NCBI RefSeq assembly: GCF_035582795.1
Contig: NC_134365.1
Coordinates: 221,233,887-221,297,886, forward strand
Direction: 5' to 3'
DNA length: 64,000 nucleotides
DNA from: Mycteria americana
Lineage: Eukaryota > Chordata > Aves > Ciconiiformes > Ciconiidae
A program made the translations under genes and the position numbers. The notes beneath the pieces are model-generated. The model had not been told where the DNA came from. It was given only the letters and a program-made list of their open reading frames with translations, and did not search any database. How positions within the stretch are numbered: the first letter of the stretch is position 1; every line of letters begins with the position of its first letter. Shown piece by piece: positions 32,301 to 44,300 of the stretch.

Positions 32301-35300
32301 TTATGGTCAGAGTTCTTTAGGGAAATCAAATAATGGAGTTTGCAAAATCCCTAGTGAAGCAAAAGGACCGAGACCTGCAGAAGCAGCTCCTGACAGCTGT
32401 AACAGCTGATGCATGTGCTGTCTTATTTTGTCTTAAGTTTTTCACTAGTTTGCTTGCAGAACTAGCTTCTTCAGAGTTGAGGATCCCGATGGGTTTTGGA
32501 AATGAAGAAGAATTTGCTGTTCTTTTCCGATGTGTGAATAAAAATTACGTATGATCTCCTAGATCTTTTAATTATCTGGACAGCCTTGATTGGATCTGAT
32601 CTGTGTAATTCGATCATTACAATTACAACTAATTTCTTCCTTTTTACAATTTTTTCCCCCTGAAACTTTTTAGATAAAGAAACATTTTATATGTTCAGTA
32701 TCTTTAAGGCAGAGCTTAAAATACTGTCCTTGTCAATTTTTAGAATATTTAAATACAACTTGTCAACCTTGGCAGTTCTTACATATAAATTGTGTTTGAT
32801 TTGCTTTGGTCAGGTTCAAATATGGCGCAAGAATTAAGTGTCTTGATTGATGCATGTGATGTTCTTTAATTGTGTTAGTAGTTTTAAATATGGACACTCA
32901 GCGCAAAAAAAAGGCATTTCTAAAAATGGTTCTCCCTGCTTGGTACAGCCTTTTTTTTTTTTTTTTTCTTTTTAGGAAAATACTTGAAAGAAAACCCTTT
33001 TAAAAATTGGTGAGAGATTTGTTGAGCCGTGTGGGCTCCTGTTGCTCCGGCATTGCTTGCAGTATGTGCACATTTTCAGTACGCGATGAAGAGGACAAAC
33101 TGCACAATAGGATAAAACTAGCTGTCGAGGGTGCCCAGAATTTGTTTGGTGATTCCAGTTTTATATGGGCTAGCTGGCTTGGAGTTTAAGGATCATTCTA
33201 GAAAAGTTATTATGTTGGATCCATTTTGGTTTTGGTCTGCCGGATACTTTAAAAAGCAGTAATTAGTTCTGTCAGTTTAAATATTTGGTCAGCAAAATAC
33301 TGCTTCAGCATAGGAAGGTGCAAAATCACAGCTGCTGTTTATTGGGCTTGCTTCTAATTTTGAATGTGTGTTGATGTATCGCTAAAAAAAGAAGCTTTAG
33401 GAAAAATGACAAATCAAAGATACTAATTCTTTTCTTCAGAGAAATATTTCTCTGTCATCAGCCACTGCCCACCTTCCTGTGGTCACCAGGTGTTTTGTGG
33501 AAAACTACAAGGTTTCTTCTGACCTTTTTGGGGTTCACTATTACATCAGAGGTCACTTACATTTTCCTAAGCATTATTTGGAGGCTACTGTCCTTCTACT
33601 TGTCTTCATCTTCTCCATTGGAATGTGTTTGGGTGGCCTTGCAGTTAGCCAGGTAGGGACCAGATCTGGCTGAAAGATCTGGGAAAGATCAGAGCAGTTG
33701 TGGATGCCCCATCATTGGAAGTGTTCAAGGCCAGGTTGGACAGGGCTCTGAGCAACCCGATCTAGTGGAAGGTGTCCCTGCTCATGGCAGGGGGGTTGGA
33801 CTAGATGATCTTCAAAAGTCTCTTCCAACCCAAACCGTTCTGTGATTCTATGAAAACCATTTTTGTTTTCAGCTAGATCTGTTCACAGGGAGTGGTTAAA
33901 TCTGGAGGAACAGGGAAGGAAGGAGATGTCCTCTTCACTAGCCTCGCAGGTTTATGCTGCGTTACAGTGACTGTGTACCGCTGCTCTCAGTAACCGGAGC
34001 GTTGTCTTTTCTCTTTGTCTGCCAGTTCCAGGAGAAAGAGCTGCATCAGGTCAACCTAAGAGGCTTGAGACTGATACCAAGTTCTCCAGGTTATCTGATC
34101 TCATGAAGACGTCTCCTTGAGAAAACGAGCTAAAAATCCCCTTCAATCTGAGTAATTGAGATGAATTTAACTTAGCTTACCCTTTTACTCCTCCCTCACC
34201 ACCCCACCCCACGTCAGTCCTGGCGTTGTGTTTAACCAGGTCGGGCTCTGTAAAGCTTCTCGCTATATGCTCTGTTTTCCAGTCTTAATTATTCCTATAG
34301 TTCTTTGAATCCTCTTAAGTTATATCCTTAAATTATTGATCCAGCTGCAGGTACAATATTCCAGCTCTGTAAAGCTTCTCGCTGTATGCCCTGTTTTCCA
34401 GTCTTAATTACTCCTATAGTTCTTTGAATCCTCTTAAGTTATATCCTTAAATTATTGATCCAGCTGCAGGTAAAGTATTCCAGACATGGTGGCACCAGTG
34501 CCTTGTGCAGTAGTAGTACAGTCTATGCTCCAAGTTGAGATTGTCCTTAGATGCCTGAGAATCACGTCACGACCGCTCTCACTTCGGTGTATGCAGTCAG
34601 CCGACAAACCGCCAGCTTTCCGGAGACCGCGCTTCACAGGACCGCGTGCCCCGTGCTGTTAATGCAGTTTCTTGCCCTGTGCCTGGGTACGTGACTTGGC
34701 TTTGTTGGTTTTGAGATCTGGTCTTCATTTGTCAGAAAAGGAACAATGCCGAGTCCCTCTATATTTGCTCTTGCCCATGCAGGATTAATCAACGTTTTCT
34801 GTGTGGCTTGGCTATCGGTAGCTGATTTTGGTTAGTGCTGTGCTTAATATTCCCTCTGGCAGTCTTGAATACTTAAAAATCTGTGCTTACTGGTAGAAAC
34901 TATGTCATTAGTTTCTGTTTTGCTGTTTGTGACAGATCCTGAGCCCGGTGTCATCAGTGACAGCTCAAGCTATTTCACGTTGTTGCAGCTTGGGCTTGTA
35001 GCGTTGGTATGCAACTGCGAGAAGTTCATTTCTTGCTTTTTGTTATGATTAATTTGGATGCTAAATATCCCAAACTTGTGCTACTGATGATTCATGAGAT
35101 TTCATACCTCTCCTACACAATACGGGTTTAATGTCCTTGCACTAGTCAACAGGCTACTGTGTTCCCTTGCCTTGTGGAATAGTGGCTGTCTGTCCTGTAA
35201 CCCTGCTTTCACAAAAGTGGATTAATTTGTCACACAACCAAAACTCTTCGTCTGGCATGATCCAATTAATCAGCAACTTGCTCCGGCATTTCCCCATGTT

Positions 35301-38300
35301 CTGCCTCCCTTATGGGTAAGAGAGTCCACTCACAAACTTCCTGGTCTCACAATAAAGGGGAGGTTAACAGGGAGTTCCTGCTGTTTACCAGATTTATGGA
35401 TTATGTTGGAAGGGATATAGCCAGGCGGATGACAATATTTGCTAATCACCTGGAATTACTCAGGACAATCAAACCTAAAACCAGCCGTAACATGCTGTGG
35501 AAAAGTCTGACTGCGTTGAAATGCTGCATTTTAAAAGGATGATGAAATTTGTTGTCGCTAACTGCACATCCTGCACATCTTTGAATACAAAGAGCGGAGA
35601 AGGGAAATCATCCAAGCTGTGGGCAGTTCTCTCCATCTCCAGAAAGAACCAGAAATGATATGGAGAGCGAGTGCGATCAGGGCTAGGATGGCTTCCAGGC
35701 AAGGAGACAATCAATAGAGTAGGACTCTCGGCTTGAAAAATACATGGCCCAGGCAAGGGAAATATGATAGGGGCGTATACAGTCATTAATATTGTCAAGA
35801 ACAGGCAACCGTTATCACAGTGTCACAGAACTCCTTTTTGCTCAAAGCCTAATTAAATCGTGGCACTGTTGTCACAGATGTTGTGGAAGTAGCCCTGGCT
35901 GGAAGCAACTTGTATTTTATGTGACGAGGTAATGGAAACTGTCCTCCCTTAATGCAACACAGTGCTGAGGATGCAGCCTCTGGAGATCCCCATCCTGCTT
36001 ATAGTGAAAATTTGGAGGCAGGTCATATCTTATTCCCTACTTAACCCTTTCCAGAGCACTTGCTGTGCTGGCATCTCTCAGTGACACATTGCAGAGCTGG
36101 ATGGACATTTGCTGTCTCTCATCATACCGATTCTTGTGGTCCTAGAAGATAAACCAATTGTAAGTCAGGTAGCTTGAAGCTCTTATCAATAATATGAGTT
36201 TGCTGTATTTCATACCAAATTCTTGCTTATGAAATTCAGCATTAGTTTTTTCTTGAATCTTGACCTGCACTGGGAGTTTTTGTGTTTATGTTTTTTCCTA
36301 GCAGGACGTTATATCAGTGTCGCAGCAAATGTTGTCTCCCTTCCTTGGATACTTGGACACCTATGCAGGTGTGCTTGGTTCTTCCCAATATTGTGACAGC
36401 TTGTCATCTTGATATTCTATTGCTCTGTTCTTCCGGATCTACAGCATTCTTTAAAAGGCGAAGGTTTGAATGTGATATTTTTTTCTTTAATCAGAGAATG
36501 AGATTAAGCTGAGGCAGTAAAAGAGATTAATATTTTCTGGATTTACGTAGGAGTGTGACATCTCATTTTATTTAATTTAAATTTGACAGTCTGGAAACCC
36601 ACAGAAGTGAATTTGGACCATTCAGGGGGTGGTTGTTTTATGTTTCATATTCTAGAAATATCAGGGGAAATAGGAGTTTTGTTTCTACAAAATTGAAAAG
36701 CTGCTTTGTCTGTTCCTTTCTATTTCTTTAGGAAGCCAAGAATTCAGGAGAAACTTCCTTCAACAGAGGAGATTTTTCTTCTGTGAAGGTCTTTCACCCC
36801 CCACGCCCGTGCTTGATTTTAATATTCTGTGCTGATTGCCTCCCCCAGAAGAGGTGAAGTGCAAAAAGCCTGTTAAAATGGTGCACTGTTATTCATCCTG
36901 TATACTGGGCTCAAATCTAGCCTAATTATGTCACTGCCAAAATTAAGCACTACTCTTTTAGCCTTACTGAGCGAATATCAGCCTGAGAAACAGATTTTGC
37001 ATCAACTGAGTCATCAGGAAAATTCTGATTGCGGAGCCTTTTGTTAGTAATGGAGATACAAGGAGAGGGTACAGCTGCACCTTTTGATGGAAGCAAAAAA
37101 TAAATTGGTTTGTCAACTGGGCACCTTTGAGAGTGCTGGTTTATACGATGTCCGCAGAACAGGTCTTCTGCATTCACCCAATAATTTAGGGGAATTGCAT
37201 TCCCTAAAGTGCTGGATGCGACCTGACATTAGTACTACAGGAGCAGCTAATTTAAGGTATAATTTGTTACAGCGCTTTGCGATGTACCTGTCAACAAACC
37301 GCGGCAGAAATTAGCCTTATTATAAAGAGGAGATGAGTCTTACTGCTCATGGGGAATAACGACTGTGACTCACCTTTTGGAAATGTGTGACTGGGAAAAC
37401 CAGGCTTTACTTCACTGCCTCTGTTCAGGTATGATTTCCTGGGCGTGGGGAGCCCTGGCAGGAAGATGCCAGCTTATACAAAAGGAGGAAACCTCTCCAG
37501 GTAGAAGTGCTTACTAGGCAGGAAGCAGTCCACAGGTAGCACTGGTGTCCGAATCTTTCATCACACCGATTCCTCTTTTAACACAATAGTTTCAGTCCAT
37601 CTCCAAAGCACCTTTTCTTCCCCCGGTGTGCACCGTTACGATTTTCTTGCCTGTGCGCTGCTCGTTCATCAGTACTTGGCAAATGATGTGACAGAAAAAG
37701 AAATCTTGCTTCTGGGCACTAGCTCCCTAGTTTGTGCTGGGTAGAATTGGGCATGCAGAAGTCTTCAGTGATTGGAATGCGTTTAGCCAGATTTTATCTT
37801 CCTGGGGTTTTTTTTGTGTTTTTGTTTTTTTTTTGATGTCAGTAAAGCAGTGTTTCTGTAGGGGTAGATTATGACTTCTAAAGGAATTACAGCAACCTGG
37901 GAATAAGTGCAAAGCCTGGAGCAAACAGCAGCCTGAAAGCTCATTCTCATGTGGCGTCTGTGTTACGCAGTCTTGTTGTTATGATCCTTAATTTAAAATA
38001 CAGCTTTTAAAGATCCTACCTTTCTTTTTCTTTAATCTTTTTTTTAATAACTTTAGCCTTTTCGACTCACTACCTTTTACTTGTGTTGCTGGACTTGCTA
38101 GCATCCTTCCTAACAAAATGGTTTTATTATAGGATGTTTTCAGAATCACAGACAGTTGCCTGTGTAGCACTAAGAACATGGAGGAAGGCAGCTTGAGGAG
38201 TGTTTATTGATCTTTATTGTAATGCTGTTCTCGTGGTCCTTATACTTAACTGAGGCAGGATAGATACGGAAGCATATACCAAATTAATTTCGTCTTGTTC

Positions 38301-41300
38301 TTTTCCTTCACAGTCCTGATGTTGCCCTACATACAGTATTTAAATACTGGATCTATTTACAAATACATTAAAGTTTTAACCGTTGCAATAAATTCGAGGA
38401 AACTTGAGCTGTAATTAAAACTTGCTGCCGTTAACTTAAACCTGGTGGATTTTATTTATTCTGCTCCCAACAGTGTTTCTAAGTTTCTTCTATAGACCAC
38501 ACTGTTCAATTCTCTCCATAGTTTTTCTACCAGCCACTCAGCCATTGGGACAGGTTGACTTTCTGTTTGAATGATATTTCTTCCAAAAATTAGAGGAGAT
38601 TTCTAGGAAAGTTGTAATCTCATGACAAGTAGTACATGGTAAATTAGTAGTAACCTTCAGTAGATAGCTGACACTCTGCTTTTCAATACCCTGTTGTCAA
38701 GGTGACTTCTGAGAGGGATATATTCTTTTTTTAATTATGATTCATGGGCTGAGTCATAAATTTAGGATGGCTTCCTGTGTTCCAGGCACTGGAGTGCTCC
38801 CAGTCATGTCAGCATCAGGCTTGCTTTAAGGCTAGAGCAAGACCATTAAGTACAAAGGTATTTAATGACTTTTGACTCTGACTTTTGAAGTGCCTGATCT
38901 GTGGGTCACTGCAAATCGGGAGGTTGTACTGGGACAGTATCACTGTGTGCCCTGTGCTTTTTCTTTTCCCTTGGCTTAGGTTTGTGTAGTCTAAATTGCC
39001 ATTTATTCAGTTTTCCTTGGTATTGCTTTACAAGGAAAATATTCTTCTCTGTGTCTCCACTGGTTTTCCTATGCATCTTTGTGATCTCCTCAATAGGAGC
39101 AACAATTGGAGCTGGGGGGGGAAGGAGGATTTCTTTACTGACCATAAACTTGCTTAATATTGTAGTCGTATGGGAATTTTCACTGATGCATCATTTGCTT
39201 CCAGTCCTAAACTGCTGTGTTACACCGGTGTATTCTCGTCAATGTATGTAATGATGCCTGTATGCCAATTTAAAGGAAAGATTTTAAAAATACCTCTTAG
39301 TGATTTTGGGGGATTTTTTTTGTCTTGCAGCCCTGGAAGAAAGCGTGATTTTTCGCCAGTGCTTTGGAGCCAGTACTTTGAATCTATGGAGGACGTTGTG
39401 GTAGAAAATGAAACTGGCAAGGATATATCCTTTTTTCTAGATTGAACTTTTCTTATTCTCAGTGACTGGGGCATTATCACATTTAAGTTTATCATTGAGT
39501 TTATTAGGGTTCTCATCATCTTTTTCATGTATTTCTTCTCCTCTTCCATTTTTTTCTTTTGTAGGGATCACTATCAGTAACTAGAGCTATCCCTTCTAAA
39601 GATGTACCCAGCAAGGTCAGTTCCTGGTGTTGCTTCTTTACTAATAATTAATTTTAAAAAGTGTTGCCAACAGTTCAATAACATATTTTGCAGGGAAATA
39701 CTCATCAGTTCCCATAGTTTAAACCATATCAGGATCAAAGCTGTTTATTGATTTTTTATTTTTTTTTTTTTTTTTTTAATTAACCACAGGTAGTTAACTG
39801 GCAATCAGCGAACTGTATGTTCGGAATTATCAGCAGTACAACAAATAAACCTCGACACTAACCACTTAGATGTTAATAAATACCTGCAAATTTCTAAACG
39901 CCTTTCTGCAAGTAATCCCAGGAAGTTCTGTTCCTGTACGCACACGAACAAACATACGTGCACAGTCATATGCACCCCCAAAAAGTGTGGGTGACAAACG
40001 CACATGGTCTCTTCTGGGACTGCAGGATCTCCTACTTGTGCACATCTCCTGTGGGAGATGGGGATGCTGCCCACGCTGCTCCTGCTGATGCGAATGACAC
40101 TGAGAAAGCACCACATGAGGTCACATACCTGAGGTGTGGGTCCCTACTTGTTGCACCCCAAATTGTCAGTCCACTAGCTGGTGTGCAGATGGGGAAGCTT
40201 CTCGCTGTGGCCAAGGCGGAGGCGGTGATGCCATCAGGGATTCTTCTGGCAGCGTCAAAGCAGGTTTTGACTGCAGCTGGTCCCTCTCCAAGATCCCTGC
40301 CCCCTTTGCAAATGTTCATGTTTCTTTATACTTCTTTTCAAGCTGACTCCTCTTTGCCAGTCTTCCAGTTACTGTTTAATCCAGCTGATGGCAGTCATCC
40401 TCTTTGCCGTGCTCAAACCGCTGTTGTATCCAGGTCATTTGCTAACTGGGAGCGTCCCAACAAGTACAGTGTGTGAAGGTACTGGGACAGGACTTCCCAT
40501 CGGTCCTACCTCTGCCTACAGCTCTGACAAAAGCAGATTTGAGAGGTACTTCTAGGTCTTTTGACCTAAATACAAAATGAAAACATTTTAATCTGTGTTT
40601 AAATAACACAGCCTTGTAGTTTAAATAGTTCCATAGTTTTTAAGCATGCATATTCTAGCTTGGCTGTTAGGAAAACCAAGCTTTCAAGCTATTTCTCTCC
40701 AAATACCAATTTAGTAATTACTTCTCTAATGCCAGTAGCATGTGTTGCTTTGAAATGAGAAAATTCTCTCTCCTTGTTGTTTTGCTAAGCTTGTCATTAT
40801 TTTGTGTTTATTAACTGCATTTGTCCAATTGATCCTGTGAATTCTTCATGATGTGTACCTTGTCTGCCTTTGATGTAAGGGCCGTACACACCTCTGAGGC
40901 TTCATAAATAATAAAATAAAAAGGATAATGGACCTATTTGGATAGGTGGTGTACATAAGCATCCCAAATTTAAGCAAATCTTAGTTATTTGGGATTTATT
41001 TTGTTACCTATGACCTCTAACAGAAGCTTGAGCTCCCATGTGAAACTTTGTGGACAGATGTGTACTGTGGAAGCAGCTGGATTAACAAATGGTGTTGGTG
41101 CCCCCTGTTCTGCCCCAGCTACGTGTTACTGCTCCATCAGATCTCCTTGTGTGAACAAACCCCAGCTGATGAAACTATTTAAGCTGACACAGCTCACTGT
41201 AACTGAAATTATATAGGGAACACCTGCATGAACTGTTTGCAACCAGCAGATCCGAAGGGCACTGCACTGTTCAGCAGAAAAACGATGAACAGCTCGGTCA

Positions 41301-44300
41301 GTAACCGCAGCTAGCATGGTTAGATTCAGAGGGATGCTTTTGTCCACTTCAAGAAGAGAGGGAGAACAGCGGAAGAGGGTGAAGTGACTTGTCTGATCTG
41401 TTGGTGACAGTTTGGGGCACTGAACGCAGCTCTCGCAACTCCCGGTTCTGTGCCTTTCCTGAAGTGACACTGTTTTTAGTGATAGTTAAACTGATTTTTC
41501 AGTGTCTACGTATATACTACAAGGGGACTTCAGCTACCATAATGAAGCGTCTTTGCTGTGTATGTTCCAGAGAGTAATTATATTGCCCTAAAAATCTTGT
41601 TTAGTGGCTTATCTGACATTTTTCCTTGGCAATAATAGGAAAATACTCCAAAAGTACATGCTCTGATGTGCATGCTGATCCTGGTTTGTTTTTTCTCGTA
41701 GTTGTTCAATTCACTGTTGTGCACGGGGAAAAGGGTGCAGGCAGGAGATGTGTGGATTACAGGGAGCAGGAGACCTGGGCAGCAGGAAAACAACTCTTGA
41801 AACTGGAATTAAGTTTTGTTGAGGTTATGCTTGCACATGCCTGTTGATCAGAGGCAGAAATGAGGCCTTGGGTACATACACAAGGGTAGAAACAAAACAC
41901 TGTTGGCTCCAAAATACATTCAGCTAAGTAACGTACTTCAAATAACTCTATGAAATGTCCTTAACTGTTCGTACACTTTTCGAATTTACAAAAGCGGATT
42001 GGAGGGGCCTGTCTTACTGCTGTTACATGGTGGAGGCCATTCTGCTCTTTCCTGGGCTGTGTTTACTGTAAGTAAGCTGTTGCTTTATAGAAGTGTATAT
42101 GGATGCAAATATAGTCACCTGAGTGTGGAAGGCAACTAACCGTTCAGCTGTGTTAAGCACAGCAAAATCAATTCAGAAAACTGTCTTATAATCTCCTGGT
42201 GCGCACCTGACTCAAGTCTTCTAAATATTTCACTGTCAGTGTATTTTAATAAATAGGCAAAGCACATGCAAAGGTTTATCATCTAGGTTTTAATTATCAG
42301 CAGTAACCAAAACTACATCTGCCAAATAGCTTGCGTGTTTTAATGAAGTGCCGAGACATTTCTCATCATAGCATATACTTTTTTTTTTTTGGAAGGCTGT
42401 TTTTCCATGACTACCGGTGAAAGTTCAACAGCTTTATCTCATCGTGACAATATTATCTTTGCATGGTTGAGGTCCTGTTTGACTTGTCGAGAAATCTCAT
42501 TTGGTGCTCAAGCAACTCCGAAACACAAATTGAGGTGGTGTCAATAGGAGCGAGCGTGGGGACTGACCAAACCAAAATTCCTCCCCCTACCCATTCCCTT
42601 TAAAAAAATAAAGGGATTTAAGGAAGAAAAGGTTTTTAAAGGATTTCAAGTAAAGTAAAATCGCTTGCAGGGTGTGATTTTTATTTGGGACCTTTTTAAG
42701 CCAGGAACTCTCTGAGCTGTCTGGTGCCCTTAACAGCAGGATGCTATAGGATGACTTTCATGGAAGTGCGACTGGAGAGATGAAGTCTGTACGTCTCCCC
42801 TGTGCCTTTGGCTGCGTCGTATTTGTTACCTTTTAGCAGTTTGGTGGGCTGTAGATCACTTAGCCTTTAAGCAGAGATTCAAACGAGTAACAAGAATGAA
42901 CATTTTACAAGAGTCACTACCAACTGCTCTTGAATTCCCAACATGACTACTGTTGATTAATCCTGATGGTGTAATCATAAACCATCTTGCATTATGATGA
43001 GACACGTTAGAAAAATACTTTGCTAACCGGGCTGTAATTTTGGTGTTGAATAGTGGCTTTACACCTAACAGTTCATTTGTAGCTTGAGCTGATGCGGAGA
43101 CTAGTGCATATCTGGGTCCTAAAACTGTTGAACTTGAAATTTCAAATCTCTGTCTTCCTAAATGCTGTAGTTATTTGCTTGTAGCTCATTAGTTGCCAAG
43201 ATGGACGGATGTCTTTTCCTCTGCTAGTTCAGTTTTGTTATCGTATACAAGTGCCTTAAACAGATGTAGTGAAGGTCACTGCTTTTAATGGGAGGCAGAG
43301 GTATGAAGTCACGTTTTTCTGAGTTAAGGGCTTCTTACAAGGCACTTCCACCCTCTCTAGAGCTCTTCATTTCCAATAGCCACACCAATACCATTTTTAC
43401 ATTTAAAAATCTCCAGAGTTGAATTTAGCGGAGTGATTGCAGTTATAACGCTGTACCTTACAGCTACCAGCTGCTTATGTTACTGTTAGCAATTAACAAA
43501 GTTTGATCATAGACAAGATTCACATAGATTTATGCCTTGCACTTGAGACTGCATCTGGAGGAATAAACTGCCATAATGGAATAAACAATATTGGATATTG
43601 TTTATTATATATTGAATATTATATGTAATATTTTGTATTGGCTATTATATATATTGGATATATATTATATGGATTATATTGGATATATATTATATTGGAT
43701 TATTGGCTATTATATATTGAATATTCCAATATTCCATATTGGAATAAACAATTAGCTCATGCCTTTGTGTGGCTTTTATAGAATTATTTCCTTTGTGCAT
43801 TTTGAAATGAAAATTTGTCCCAAGCAATCAAGTGTTAAATGTTTGAGATGAACCCAAACTTAAAAAAAAAAACCAAACAAACCAACCACCCCTCCCCCCA
43901 AAAAAACAAGAAGAAACCCAAATGGGCAAGCATTGAGAGTAACCATCTATAAATAAAATAACAGCCTGCGGGAGCAGCGTGCTCCTTTCTTCTGTTGCTT
44001 ATTGGCCTGGTAACTTCCTGGGTGATGTGTGTTTACTTCTTTTGGCCAAAGAACTCCTATTTGGATAAAACTCAGGGCACTGGAAAGCTTCCCATTCTCT
44101 TGCATCAAGTTGATGATCCTCTTCCCTTACTCCCTACTGACAATAGTTTGATTTTTAGCAGCAGGCTGCTCCTCTGACTAGTTAAATTATTGCTTAGGCG
44201 CATATGCGCCTCGCAGATTGAGGTTTCAGGGTGTCTTTAGGGGTTCTAAAATACTAACTTGTGGATTCAGTGGTTTTTGGGAGAGCAACTGCTACAGTCA

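Larger units (their letters stand above)
26324..39330 (+). other. PPME1 intron 1 (13.0 kb)
   Basis: Starts with a very G-rich 560 bases (26324-26890, annotated separately), then AT-richer sequence. Contains a CR1 3' end at 33690, a possible CR1 remnant at 30490 and a 119-bp tandem duplication at 34245. I see no coding exon, RNA gene or processed pseudogene. The scattered open frames show no recognisable protein. Confidence 0.7.
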
